Shown here piece after piece: positions 57,017-64,000 of a stretch of DNA of 64,000 bases. Every line of letters begins with the position of its first letter. Within the stretch, counting starts at the first letter, position 1. The translations under genes and the position numbers were made by a program. This DNA comes from Streptococcus sp. (GTDB taxonomy: Bacteria; Bacillota; Bacilli; Lactobacillales; Streptococcaceae). The notes below the pieces were generated by a model. The model saw only the letters and a program-made list of their open reading frames with translations, was not told the origin of the DNA and ran no database searches. The stretch is from the NCBI GenBank assembly GCA_003521145.1, contig DOTL01000009.1, forward strand, positions 1 to 64,000. Reading direction: 5' to 3'.

Positions 57017-58368
57017 TGGGCATCTCCTATTCTTGTCATAGCTTTCGCCTTGTTAATCGTTTCGTAAAATTCATTTTCGGGAACACTGTCGTAAACAACA
57101 CCTGCACCTGCTTGAACATAGGCTTTTTGATTTTTGAGAATCATAGTACGGATGGCAATGGCAAAGTCCATATCTCCTGTCGCAGACAGATAACCAATAG
57201 CTCCCGCATAAATACCACGTTTTTCCTGCTCAAGCTCATAGATACGGCGCATGGCACGAATCTTAGGTGCTCCTGACACGGTTCCAGCTGGTAGGGTTGA
57301 TTTTAGAGCATCTAGTGCTGTCAATTCAGGCAAGAGTTGCCCCTTAACCACACTGGTAAGGTGCATCACATAGCGGAAATACTCAACCTCCATATACTTG
57401 GTCACCTTGACCGTACCATTTTTAGCAATCTTACCAATATCATTGCGACCCAAGTCAACCAACATACGATGTTCCGCAGTTTCTTTGATATCATGTGAGA
57501 GTTCGTCAGCCAAGGCAGCATCCTCAGCTTCATTAGTACCACGAGGACGAGTACCAGCAATCGGGTTAGTTACTACCTCCGCATTTTTCACTGAAATCAA
57601 ACTTTCTGGGCTAGCACCAATCACCTGATAATCTCCTAAATCATAGAAATAAAGGTAATTTGATGGATTAGTCACGCGCAGGTTACGGTAGTAATCCAAA
57701 GGATCTCCCTCAAAGTCCGATGAAAAGCGTTGGCTAAGCACACATTGGAACATATCTCCCTCACGAATAAGCTTTTTAGCCTTATCCACCATATCCATGA
57801 AGACCTCTTTTTCGATATGATTTGAAAATTGCAAGGCTTGCATGGCTTGAGGTGTAAACTCGTTTGGCGCCTGAGTTTGGAGGTTCGTTACCACCTGACC
57901 AAGAGCCTGACGCACCGCATCGTTGTCACGACCAGAGTAGATATTGTCTTCAACCACATAAACCTTTTCCTTCTTGTGGTCAAAAATCAAATAAGACTCG
58001 TAGATGAAGAAATGCATATCAGGTATTCCAATCGTATCTTCAGGAATGTCACCTATATTTTCATAGAGACCAATCATATCATAGCCTGCAAACCCGATAG
58101 CACCGCCTGCAAAAGGTAGGTCAGACTTGATACCCTTGACTGTTACTTGGTCCAAGTATTCGAAAGGATCCTGATCAATCGCCTTACCATTTTCATAAAG
58201 AACACCATCCTTGAAGGTTACTTCAAAGACTGGATTGTAGGCAACAATAGAAAAACGTGCGTTTTCCTTCTCACGAGGGATGGATTCAAGGATAACCTTG
58301 TGTTCCCCTTGAACACGCATATAAGCCAAGATTGGTGTTAAGGTATCGGCTGGTAAAATTTTTCTCAT
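57013..58368 (-). CDS. trpE: Anthranilate synthase component I
   Basis: This 451-residue enzyme converts chorismate to anthranilate. The N-terminal ILESIPR block is the feedback site for tryptophan; the catalytic domain shows MFQCVLSQRF near residue 220, IAGTRPRG near 275 and GAPKIRAM near 365. I use the ATG at 58368 (MRKILPAD), with AAAGGAAAT upstream. It follows the chorismate mutase gene after about 80 bases without its own promoter. Confidence 0.96.
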   Translation of the reverse strand: MRKILPADTLTPILAYMRVQGEHKVILESIPREKENARFSIVAYNPVFEVTFKDGVLYENGKAIDQDPFEYLDQVTVKGIKSDLPFAGGAIGFAGYDMIGLYENIGDIPEDTIGIPDMHFFIYESYLIFDHKKEKVYVVEDNIYSGRDNDAVRQALGQVVTNLQTQAPNEFTPQAMQALQFSNHIEKEVFMDMVDKAKKLIREGDMFQCVLSQRFSSDFEGDPLDYYRNLRVTNPSNYLYFYDLGDYQVIGASPESLISVKNAEVVTNPIAGTRPRGTNEAEDAALADELSHDIKETAEHRMLVDLGRNDIGKIAKNGTVKVTKYMEVEYFRYVMHLTSVVKGQLLPELTALDALKSTLPAGTVSGAPKIRAMRRIYELEQEKRGIYAGAIGYLSATGDMDFAIAIRTMILKNQKAYVQAGAGVVYDSVPENEFYETINKAKAMTRIGDAQ

Positions 58369-58447
58369 AATATTTCCTTTCAAACTGGTTTATCGAGAGT
58401 AATAAGACTGATGCAAGGCTCCTTTATAGGATGTATCGACACCATTT

Positions 58448-58732
58448 TTATTCGTTGTTCACTTTCTCTTCCAAATCAATAAATGCTTTAATCATGCTTC
58501 CCCAAACACTTTCAGCCACATCTGACGATAAGCCAAGCTCTAGTGCCTCCTTATGACGGTTAGTTATCACTTGGGCAACACGCTCACTAGCCTGGACATC
58601 AGCCTTGTCTCCCTTGGGCTTAGGCTTAAGCCGTCTTGCCTTTTCCACAAGTATTTGACGTTGGGTCAGTAGTCGAAGCAACTGTCTATCAATATTATCA
58701 ATATCAATTCGAATATTGCTTAATGCATCCAT
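58448..58732 (-). CDS. Chorismate mutase (AroQ type), head of the trp operon
   Basis: This 94-residue protein fits the small AroQ-type mutases: IRIDIDNIDRQLLRLLTQRQ followed by LVEKARRLK carries the Arg and Lys residues expected to bind chorismate. It would make prephenate for Phe and Tyr. I prefer the ATG at 58732; an upstream in-frame ATG at 58750 would add MKSWVC, and neither has a strong ribosome site. It is the first gene after the T-box, so a Phe/Tyr-branch enzyme is under apparent Trp control. Confidence 0.75.
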   Translation of the reverse strand: MDALSNIRIDIDNIDRQLLRLLTQRQILVEKARRLKPKPKGDKADVQASERVAQVITNRHKEALELGLSSDVAESVWGSMIKAFIDLEEKVNNE

Positions 58733-58790
58733 ACATACCCAACTTTTCATTAAATAATGTCATAAAACTTCTTTAAAGATAAAAGTAAAC

Positions 58791-59051
58791 AAAAAACCTC
58801 ACAGAGAAAAACTCTGTGAGGGCATTAAATTCAGTTTAACACGGTACCACCTCAGTTAATGGTCTCCAAAAAAACGACCATCATCTCTATCTCCTCTATC
58901 AAGGAGTTGCACGGTAAGGGGTGCCAACCGAGAAGAATATGTGTTACCTTCTCATTATCATCCAATCAGCCCAATGTTCGCTCATCTCGATTACCTACTC
59001 ACAATCACCGCAGGCTCCCTGAAAATCTAAGACCAGTTACTTTCTGATTTG
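58791..59051 (-). promoter_or_regulatory. T-box leader of the trp operon
   Basis: On the minus strand the leader has a T-box sequence AGGTGGTACCGT (58841-58852) followed by a terminator, CCTCACAGAG/CTCTGTGAGG then six U (58791-58821). A stem I-like region with GAGTAGG and several TGG triplets, one in GATTGGATGA, lies in the 5' half (~58930-59030). T-boxes bind uncharged tRNA, and the downstream genes point to tRNA-Trp; the specifier codon was not proved by folding. Confidence 0.9.
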
Positions 59052-59057
59052 CTAACT

Positions 59058-59085
59058 ATTGTACTCCTTTTTAGAAGGATGTCAA
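59058..59085 (-). promoter_or_regulatory. trp operon promoter
   Basis: On the minus strand TTGACA and TACAAT are 16 bases apart and start transcription at the 5' end of the T-box leader. Confidence 0.8.
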
Positions 59086-59180
59086 GAATTTTCTGTTAAT
59101 TTTGACAATTCCTCCCTTATAAGATTCGTCTATACCTAATTCAGAGAGTGAGGTAGTCTTATTACCACAGTTTACAAAAT

Positions 59181-59294
59181 AAAAAAGCCCCCAAAGGGAC
59201 TCGGTATGATAAACAACGGCAGGGTGACAGTCCTGCATCTCTTTCAGACCCGAAGGTGCGGCGGCTGCCTCTTCCGCCCTCGTTGTTACTTCTC
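59181..59294 (-). ncRNA. Compact structured small RNA, unassigned
   Basis: A 114-base GC-rich unit in an AT-rich setting has its own promoter (TGATATAAT, 59301-59309) and terminator (AGTCCC/GGGGGCT then six U). Within it, AACAACG and CGTTGTT close a multi-branch region with hairpins GGCGG/CCGCC, ACC-TTCG-GGT and GCAGG/CCTGC. There is no reading frame. It lacks the SRP RNA core (GGAAGGAAGCAGCC) and tmRNA or 6S features. I cannot name it. Confidence 0.65.
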
Positions 59295-59300
59295 ACCTAT

Positions 59301-59309
59301 ATTATATCA
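59301..59309 (-). promoter_or_regulatory. Extended -10 of the 59181-59294 RNA
   Basis: On the minus strand TGATATAAT fits an extended -10, seven bases before the predicted 5' end. It abuts the stop of the PBECR-like gene. Confidence 0.65.
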
Positions 59310-59657
59310 CATTTTCTTAGCTCTACCAGCATTTAGATAATTTTTTAGCTTAGAATCTTTAATCACAAACATGGTACGGACATTAAGTTTATCACATAAT
59401 CTGACCGCTACCAGAACATTACCATCAATACGTTTGATGTATTCCAAGGACTGGCCATTAGGATGGCGACCGATATAGTCCGGATGAGCAATAATCTTTG
59501 GAATACGTTCATAGGTGGCATCAAAATCACTGAATTCCTGGCGATGTTTTTCCATATGCTTCTTACGTTGTGTAGACAATGTGATTTCTTCACCAGGCTT
59601 GTAGTCCAAATCAAAAGCTTTAATGACTTTTGGCGTCAAGTACCCTACTGTTTTCAT
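59307..59657 (-). CDS. PBECR-type nuclease-fold protein
   Basis: This 116-residue protein fits the PBECR2 domain (phage Barnase-EndoU-ColicinE5/D-RelE-like nuclease): MKTVGYLTPKVIKAFDLD, a KHMEKHR His block near residue 38, IIAHPDYIGRHP near 62, LEYIKRIDGNVLVAVRL near 78. The fold is used by RNase toxins, but single-domain chromosomal copies have no proven function. No antitoxin-like partner is adjacent. The start at 59657 is preceded by TACAAT only six bases away. Confidence 0.65.
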   Translation of the reverse strand: MKTVGYLTPKVIKAFDLDYKPGEEITLSTQRKKHMEKHRQEFSDFDATYERIPKIIAHPDYIGRHPNGQSLEYIKRIDGNVLVAVRLCDKLNVRTMFVIKDSKLKNYLNAGRAKKM

Positions 59658-59663
59658 GCCTCT

Positions 59664-59672
59664 ATTGTACCA
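59664..59672 (-). promoter_or_regulatory. Extended -10 of the PBECR-like gene
   Basis: On the minus strand TGGTACAAT fits TGnTANAAT and ends six bases before the ATG, which predicts a leaderless mRNA. Confidence 0.5.
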
Positions 59673-59713
59673 CACCTCATGTATATCAAGGTTTTTCCTA
59701 CTGTTTAGGTATT

Positions 59714-59747
59714 AAAAAACTCAAGCCTGTTACCAAGATCGAGTTTT
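59714..59747 (-). terminator. Terminator after the P-type ATPase
   Basis: On the minus strand AAAACTC and GAGTTTT pair and are followed by UU, directly after the ATPase stop. Confidence 0.65.
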
Positions 59748-59750
59748 GAT

Positions 59751-62099
59751 TTATGTTTTTTGGAAAGCACCTTGTTTGTAGCTGATCCAGAAGAAAAGTG
59801 GTGTACAGATAGCCATTGCTACCAGATAGATTGGCAAGGTGTAGCTATTAAGTGTCGAAATCTCAATCACATCTCGAAGATAATAAGAACTGATTAAGAA
59901 GCCAAAGACTGAGTAAATAATCAAGGCCACACGCCTCTTATTCAACGGGATACAAGCACGAATAACGGCAAGGACACCCGTTGATCCCATCATATAGTAA
60001 GACAGCGTCAGCATGTCCGTATTGCTCATGCCAAGATAGACCTGAGATAGATGGAAAATAAGAACACTGATAACCAGCATCAAGGCATTAGGAATAGACA
60101 ACTGGAGCGAACGTCTGAGGAAATGTTTCTCGACAGGTCGAATATTACGTTCGAAGGTCAAAATAAATGGTGGAAGACCCTCGATAAATTGACCTGTCAA
60201 GGTCATCTGAACCTGAATGAATGGGAAGACCAAGAGGTACTCTGCCTTTCCAAAAACAATACTAGCAATACAGATAAGCCCCAAAAGGAAAGAATACACC
60301 GTTTTAATAAGGAAAATAGGTGCAATGTGGGCAATATTATTAACCACACGACGTCCCTCAAATAGAATTTCAGGAATATCCTTAAACTCAGAATCCATAA
60401 GAACTAAGTTTGCAATCTGACGTGTAGCAGGATCTCCCTCTGCCATAACAATCGAACAATCCGCTTCACGCAAGGCTAAGATATCATTGACACCATCACC
60501 AGTCATAGCTGTGGTATGGCCATTGGCATTAAGGGTTTGGATTAACAACTTCTTCTGATGTGGAGATACACGACCAAAGATTGCCGTATCTTCAGCCAAA
60601 GTCTCCAACTCCTCATCACTGACCTTAGAACAGTCTATATAGCTTTGATAATCTACAAAACCAGCCTGATGGGCAATATGAGAAACTGTCACCGGATTGT
60701 CACCAGAAATAATCTTAAGCGTCACATCTTCTGAACGTAGATACTCCAGTGTTTCCGCAGCATCCTCACGAATAGGATCGGCAATCTCAAGTAAAGTCAA
60801 GGCTTCAACGTCACTCGGTAAACTCATGGTCTCTATATCAACCGCTGACTGACTCCATGCCAAAATCAAAACACGAGACCCTCGTGCCTGAGCCTGATCG
60901 ACTGCTTTGGGATTTTCCTTAAGAAGCATCTCAGGTGCTCCCAAAAAGAGAGTTCCAAGCCCATTAACGCTCACAGCACCCCATTTACGATTGCTTGAAA
61001 ATGGAATAACGTCACCTACCTGATAATGATGTTTCAGACCCTCATAAGCATTTCGAATAGCCTGAGCTGTTGCATTTTTATCCTTGCTATGTTGCATATA
61101 AGCCGCAAGCAAACGCTCCAACTCCTCTTTCGTAAAACGCTCTGACAGTAGTTCCAGACCTTTAACTGTCATCTTTCCTTGTGTAATCGTCCCTGTCTTA
61201 TCTAAACAAATCACGTCTACACGGGCCAAGGTTTCAACAGAGTACATCTCTTGCACCAGGATATGTTTCATCCCAAGTTTAATGACAGCCGTCAAAAGAG
61301 ATGTAATAGTCAAAAGGGCAATTCCCTTAGGCAACATTCCCAGAAGGGCTGTCGAACTGGTAACTACCGACTCTTGAAGGGAGAGCTGTTTAATCAAATA
61401 AGCCTCAAAAAAGAGCGCAAGTCCAAACGGTATGACAATCTTTCCCGTAAACTTAGCAATCTTGTCCATATTATAAAGAATACGGGACACGATTGGCTTA
61501 TGAGTCTTGGCCTCTAGCATGAGCTTGTTGGCGTAATTGTCCTCGGCTACATGAATGACTCTGGCATAGACCTGACCACTCACAAGATAAGAACCAGAGA
61601 GCAACTCCTTCCCATCTTTCTTTAGAATATTATCACTCTCACCAGTCAGCATGGCCTCGTTAAGTTCGGCTATCCCATCAACAATCACGGCATCACTAGG
61701 AACCTGCTCACCCGCAGACAAGAGCATGACATCATCCAAGACGATATCCTTAGGATTAATAGAAACAAGCTGTCCATCACGTACCACACGAATCTGATCC
61801 TTATTCATGAGATTGAGCTTATCAATCATGCGACGGGCACGCAACTCCGTCATCATCCCCGTAAAGGCATTAAACACAACAATCCCAAAGAAAAAAAGAT
61901 TAGACCAAGCCTGAACAACAATCAAGGCCACAAAGATTGCAAAATTAAGCACATTAAAGGAGTTGAAGACATTACGCCTAAAAATCTCCCAATTGCTAGA
62001 GCCAGTTTTTGCTTTAAAATGATTTGTTTTACCGGCATCTATCCGCCGCTTGACCTCCACCTGCGTCAAGCCTTGTAACTGTTTTTTCATAACTTTCAT
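59751..62099 (-). CDS. Cation-transporting P-type ATPase (CtpE-like)
   Basis: This ~782-residue ATPase has TGES near residue 155, a membrane GMLPKGIAL motif near 260, phosphorylated DKTGT near 300 and TGDGVNDIL near 515, with ten helices in all. The PKG motif in helix 4 and lack of metal-binding N-domains fit the CtpE-type group, thought to carry Ca2+. The start is uncertain: ATGs at 62099 and 62090 both lack a clear ribosome site. It is a single-gene unit. Confidence 0.82.
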   Translation of the reverse strand: MKVMKKQLQGLTQVEVKRRIDAGKTNHFKAKTGSSNWEIFRRNVFNSFNVLNFAIFVALIVVQAWSNLFFFGIVVFNAFTGMMTELRARRMIDKLNLMNKDQIRVVRDGQLVSINPKDIVLDDVMLLSAGEQVPSDAVIVDGIAELNEAMLTGESDNILKKDGKELLSGSYLVSGQVYARVIHVAEDNYANKLMLEAKTHKPIVSRILYNMDKIAKFTGKIVIPFGLALFFEAYLIKQLSLQESVVTSSTALLGMLPKGIALLTITSLLTAVIKLGMKHILVQEMYSVETLARVDVICLDKTGTITQGKMTVKGLELLSERFTKEELERLLAAYMQHSKDKNATAQAIRNAYEGLKHHYQVGDVIPFSSNRKWGAVSVNGLGTLFLGAPEMLLKENPKAVDQAQARGSRVLILAWSQSAVDIETMSLPSDVEALTLLEIADPIREDAAETLEYLRSEDVTLKIISGDNPVTVSHIAHQAGFVDYQSYIDCSKVSDEELETLAEDTAIFGRVSPHQKKLLIQTLNANGHTTAMTGDGVNDILALREADCSIVMAEGDPATRQIANLVLMDSEFKDIPEILFEGRRVVNNIAHIAPIFLIKTVYSFLLGLICIASIVFGKAEYLLVFPFIQVQMTLTGQFIEGLPPFILTFERNIRPVEKHFLRRSLQLSIPNALMLVISVLIFHLSQVYLGMSNTDMLTLSYYMMGSTGVLAVIRACIPLNKRRVALIIYSVFGFLISSYYLRDVIEISTLNSYTLPIYLVAMAICTPLFFWISYKQGAFQKT

Positions 62100-62291
62100 A
62101 GTAGCATAAAAATGAGGTGTTTTCAAAGGTTAGCCGTCAGAGTTGAGCACTCCAAAATTCATTTATGTTATTCTTCAAAGTATACAAAAAAACTTCTGAG
62201 TACCTAACTAAGAAAGTCTTTTAAATTAGTACCTAAGGTACGGATATTTCACCTTAGGAACCTTTACTTAAGCTATCACAATGTCATGCTT

Positions 62292-63722
62292 CTAAATAGC
62301 AACTTTTGCTTCGCCAAGACTATTAAATTGAATACCATTTGAAGCTAGGGGTGTTTGAATTTCAGTTGTCATTGTCTTCTCCCCATCATTAACAAAGAGT
62401 TCAATGGATAATTTATCAAGAACAAAATGCAATTCAAGTTCATCAGAGGAGCCAACAAACATTTTACGCTAACAATTTAAATCAGAAGTCAGACCTGAAT
62501 AGGTTCTATCCACTTAAAGTGTTCCTTGTTTTTTATTATAAAGGAAACGTGTATAAGTAGAATCAGAGACACCAAAGTCTATGGCAAATGATTCAAAGTC
62601 ATCACCCGATAATTTAATATCTAAATCGATTTGACGACCTTCGATCCCTTTAATTGTAACTGACTCACCTTTAACAACACCATTATAATTCACCTTATTA
62701 GTAAAATAATTTCGAAGCTCTGAAATCGGACGTTGATATAATTTACCATTTTTAATTGAAAGTTCTCTTGGTAGAGCTATCATTCCTTGCCACTTTTGTC
62801 CCTTAGGAACTGATAGATTATCCCAAGATTTCAACCAAGCCACCATAACGCGACGTCCGTCAGGTAGCAGAGTCGTCTGAGGTGCATAAAAATCTAATTC
62901 ATAATCAATTTGATGCGGCTATCCCTTATCAAACACATGATTTTCCTTATCATAGTTTCCAACAAAATAGACTGCATTATGGCCATTATGGAATTCATAA
63001 CCTCTTGCTGACATATCTTGCGGTGAACAAATTAGAACAGCATTAGAGTCAAGGTTGAAGAAATCTGGACATTTCCACATACTACCAATCGTATGATCTT
63101 CATCACTGGCAAGAACACTTTCATACTGCCATTCTCTAAGATTTTCACTAGAAAACAAGATAACCTGACCACAATTCTCATCATTGAGATTACCGGCAAC
63201 TAACCAATATCTACCATCCTCAAACCAACATTTTGGATCTCTTAAATCAGTTTTGTTGAATCCATCGGGTAACTGGTCCCCTGAAATAACTGGATTTTTC
63301 TCAACCTTTTTATAAGAAATACCGTCACCTAAAGCCAATGATTGTGTTTGTCGAACAACCTTGACACCTTTGACTTCTTCTTCTCTGACACTAGTATAAA
63401 TTAGTGCAAGACCTTCATCAGTTTCAATAGCACTCCCAGAGAATACTCCTGCTCAGTCACACTCTTTATCTGGCGCTAGTGCTACAGGAGCTTCATCCTA
63501 TTTTACCAAATCCGAGGTTACCGCATGTCCCCAGTGCATTGGTCCCCAATTGGTTGCGTGGGGATCAAACTGATAAAACAAGTGAATCTTGTCATTATAG
63601 AAAGAAAATCCATTTGGGTCATTAATCCAACCGACTGGTGCCGTCAAATGAAAAGATAGACATTCCTTAGTATCAATTCTATGTTTATCAATATAATCTT
63701 GAGCTTTTTTAAGGTCAACATT
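62292..63722 (-). pseudogene. scrB: GH32 sucrose-6-phosphate hydrolase with many in-frame stops
   Basis: One reading frame covers a complete GH32 enzyme, with WINDPNG (nucleophile Asp) near the N-terminus, LRDPKCW in the middle and a C-terminal beta-sandwich. It is cut by at least five stop codons: TAG after TSDLVK, TGA after DKECD, TAG after HVFDKG, TAA after KKQGTL and TAG after DLNC. The acid-base motif, normally ECP, reads KCP in GSMWKCPDF, so the catalytic Glu is gone. The start codon is also out of frame by one or more bases. It follows a sugar ABC ATPase gene. Confidence 0.92.
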
Positions 63723-63742
63723 CTTCCTTCTCCTCGCACTAT

Positions 63743-64000
63743 TTAATTGATGACTTCTTCAGTATCGATATCAAAGAAGTGTAGTTTGTGTGACATAAAG
63801 ACAAAACGAACCTCTTCCACAACTTCACTAATATCATACTTAGTTACACGAGCAACTGTTGTTTCTCCACCAAATTCAAAATACAAGTTATTCTCATTAC
63901 CCATAATTTCAGTATTGTTGATAATAGCAGTTTGTTCATTTCCTGCATAAACTTTTAAGTTTGCAGGATCAAATTTAATATCCTCACCACGAATACCCAA
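63743..64000 (-). CDS. Sugar ABC transporter ATPase, C-terminal end (MsmK-like)
   Basis: The 85 residues at the window edge are the C-terminal end of a larger protein. [11 protein letters not shown], a strand-rich TOBE-like domain and the end [10 protein letters not shown] resemble MsmK/UgpC-type ATPases that energise several sugar importers in streptococci. The N-terminal ATPase part lies beyond the window. It ends 20 bases before the broken GH32 gene, with GAGGAGAAGG between them. Confidence 0.75.
   Translation of the reverse strand: MGIRGEDIKFDPANLKVYAGNEQTAIINNTEIMGNENNLYFEFGGETTVARVTKYDISEVVEEVRFVFMSHKLHFFDIDTEEVIN

Noticed and set aside
59181..59294. Considered as the 4.5S/SRP RNA
   Set aside because: The conserved GGUCAGG and GGAAGGAAGCAGCC blocks are absent, so I left it unassigned.

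Overview
The window looks like a chromosome segment of a low-GC streptococcus of the salivarius group, most likely Streptococcus thermophilus. This is inferred from the protein families, the ComX-type com-box, the Rgg/SHP signalling pair and the heavy load of recently broken genes; no species marker was searched. Most genes are on the minus strand and most are housekeeping.

Layout. 1-5450: folate genes (folE-folP, folC), a KimA-type K+ transporter and rpsP-khpA. 5450-6000: a gene-free stretch with a probable structured RNA. 6000-10800: a TehB-like methyltransferase, a DUF4767-type protein, two broken genes, exonuclease III and a QueT-family S component. 10800-13700: two large, badly damaged membrane-protein genes. 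13800-30140: dgkB, ligA, queT, a YihY protein, map, a CBS/HTH regulator, murA, the competence pair comEA-comEC with a com-box, plsC, a polysaccharide deacetylase, a tRNA methyltransferase, a GIY-YIG protein and the DEAD-box helicase cshA. 30300-32510: broken corA and PH-domain genes, then thiT behind a TPP riboswitch.

32560-36850 is the most interesting region. A 109-bp near-identical repeat brackets an AT-rich quorum-sensing RiPP cluster: a 23-residue SHP pheromone gene, a divergent rgg, a 40-residue precursor ending NRTRRRY, a radical SAM/SPASM maturase and an MFS exporter. The same 20-bp motif lies upstream of both shp and the precursor, at almost the same distance from a TAAAAT -10, so both promoters are probably Rgg targets. 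The RRRY core places it near the RRR subfamily of streptococcal RaS-RiPPs, for which an Arg-Tyr crosslink has been described.

36850-51400: prfC, a YwaF-type membrane protein, murF, two tandem broken paralogues, a polar amino-acid ABC transporter, ddl, the copYAZ copper operon and an MFS transporter. 51400-52000: gene remnants behind a good promoter. 52000-59090: a T-box-controlled trpEGDCFBA operon headed by a chorismate mutase gene. 59180-64000: a compact unidentified structured RNA, a PBECR-like nuclease, a P-type ATPase, a GH32 sucrose hydrolase gene with at least five in-frame stops, and the C-terminal end of an MsmK-like sugar ABC ATPase.

Recurring themes are gene decay (about ten broken genes, several with only in-frame stops) and several genes whose -10 box sits 6-7 bases before the start codon, which predicts leaderless mRNAs.
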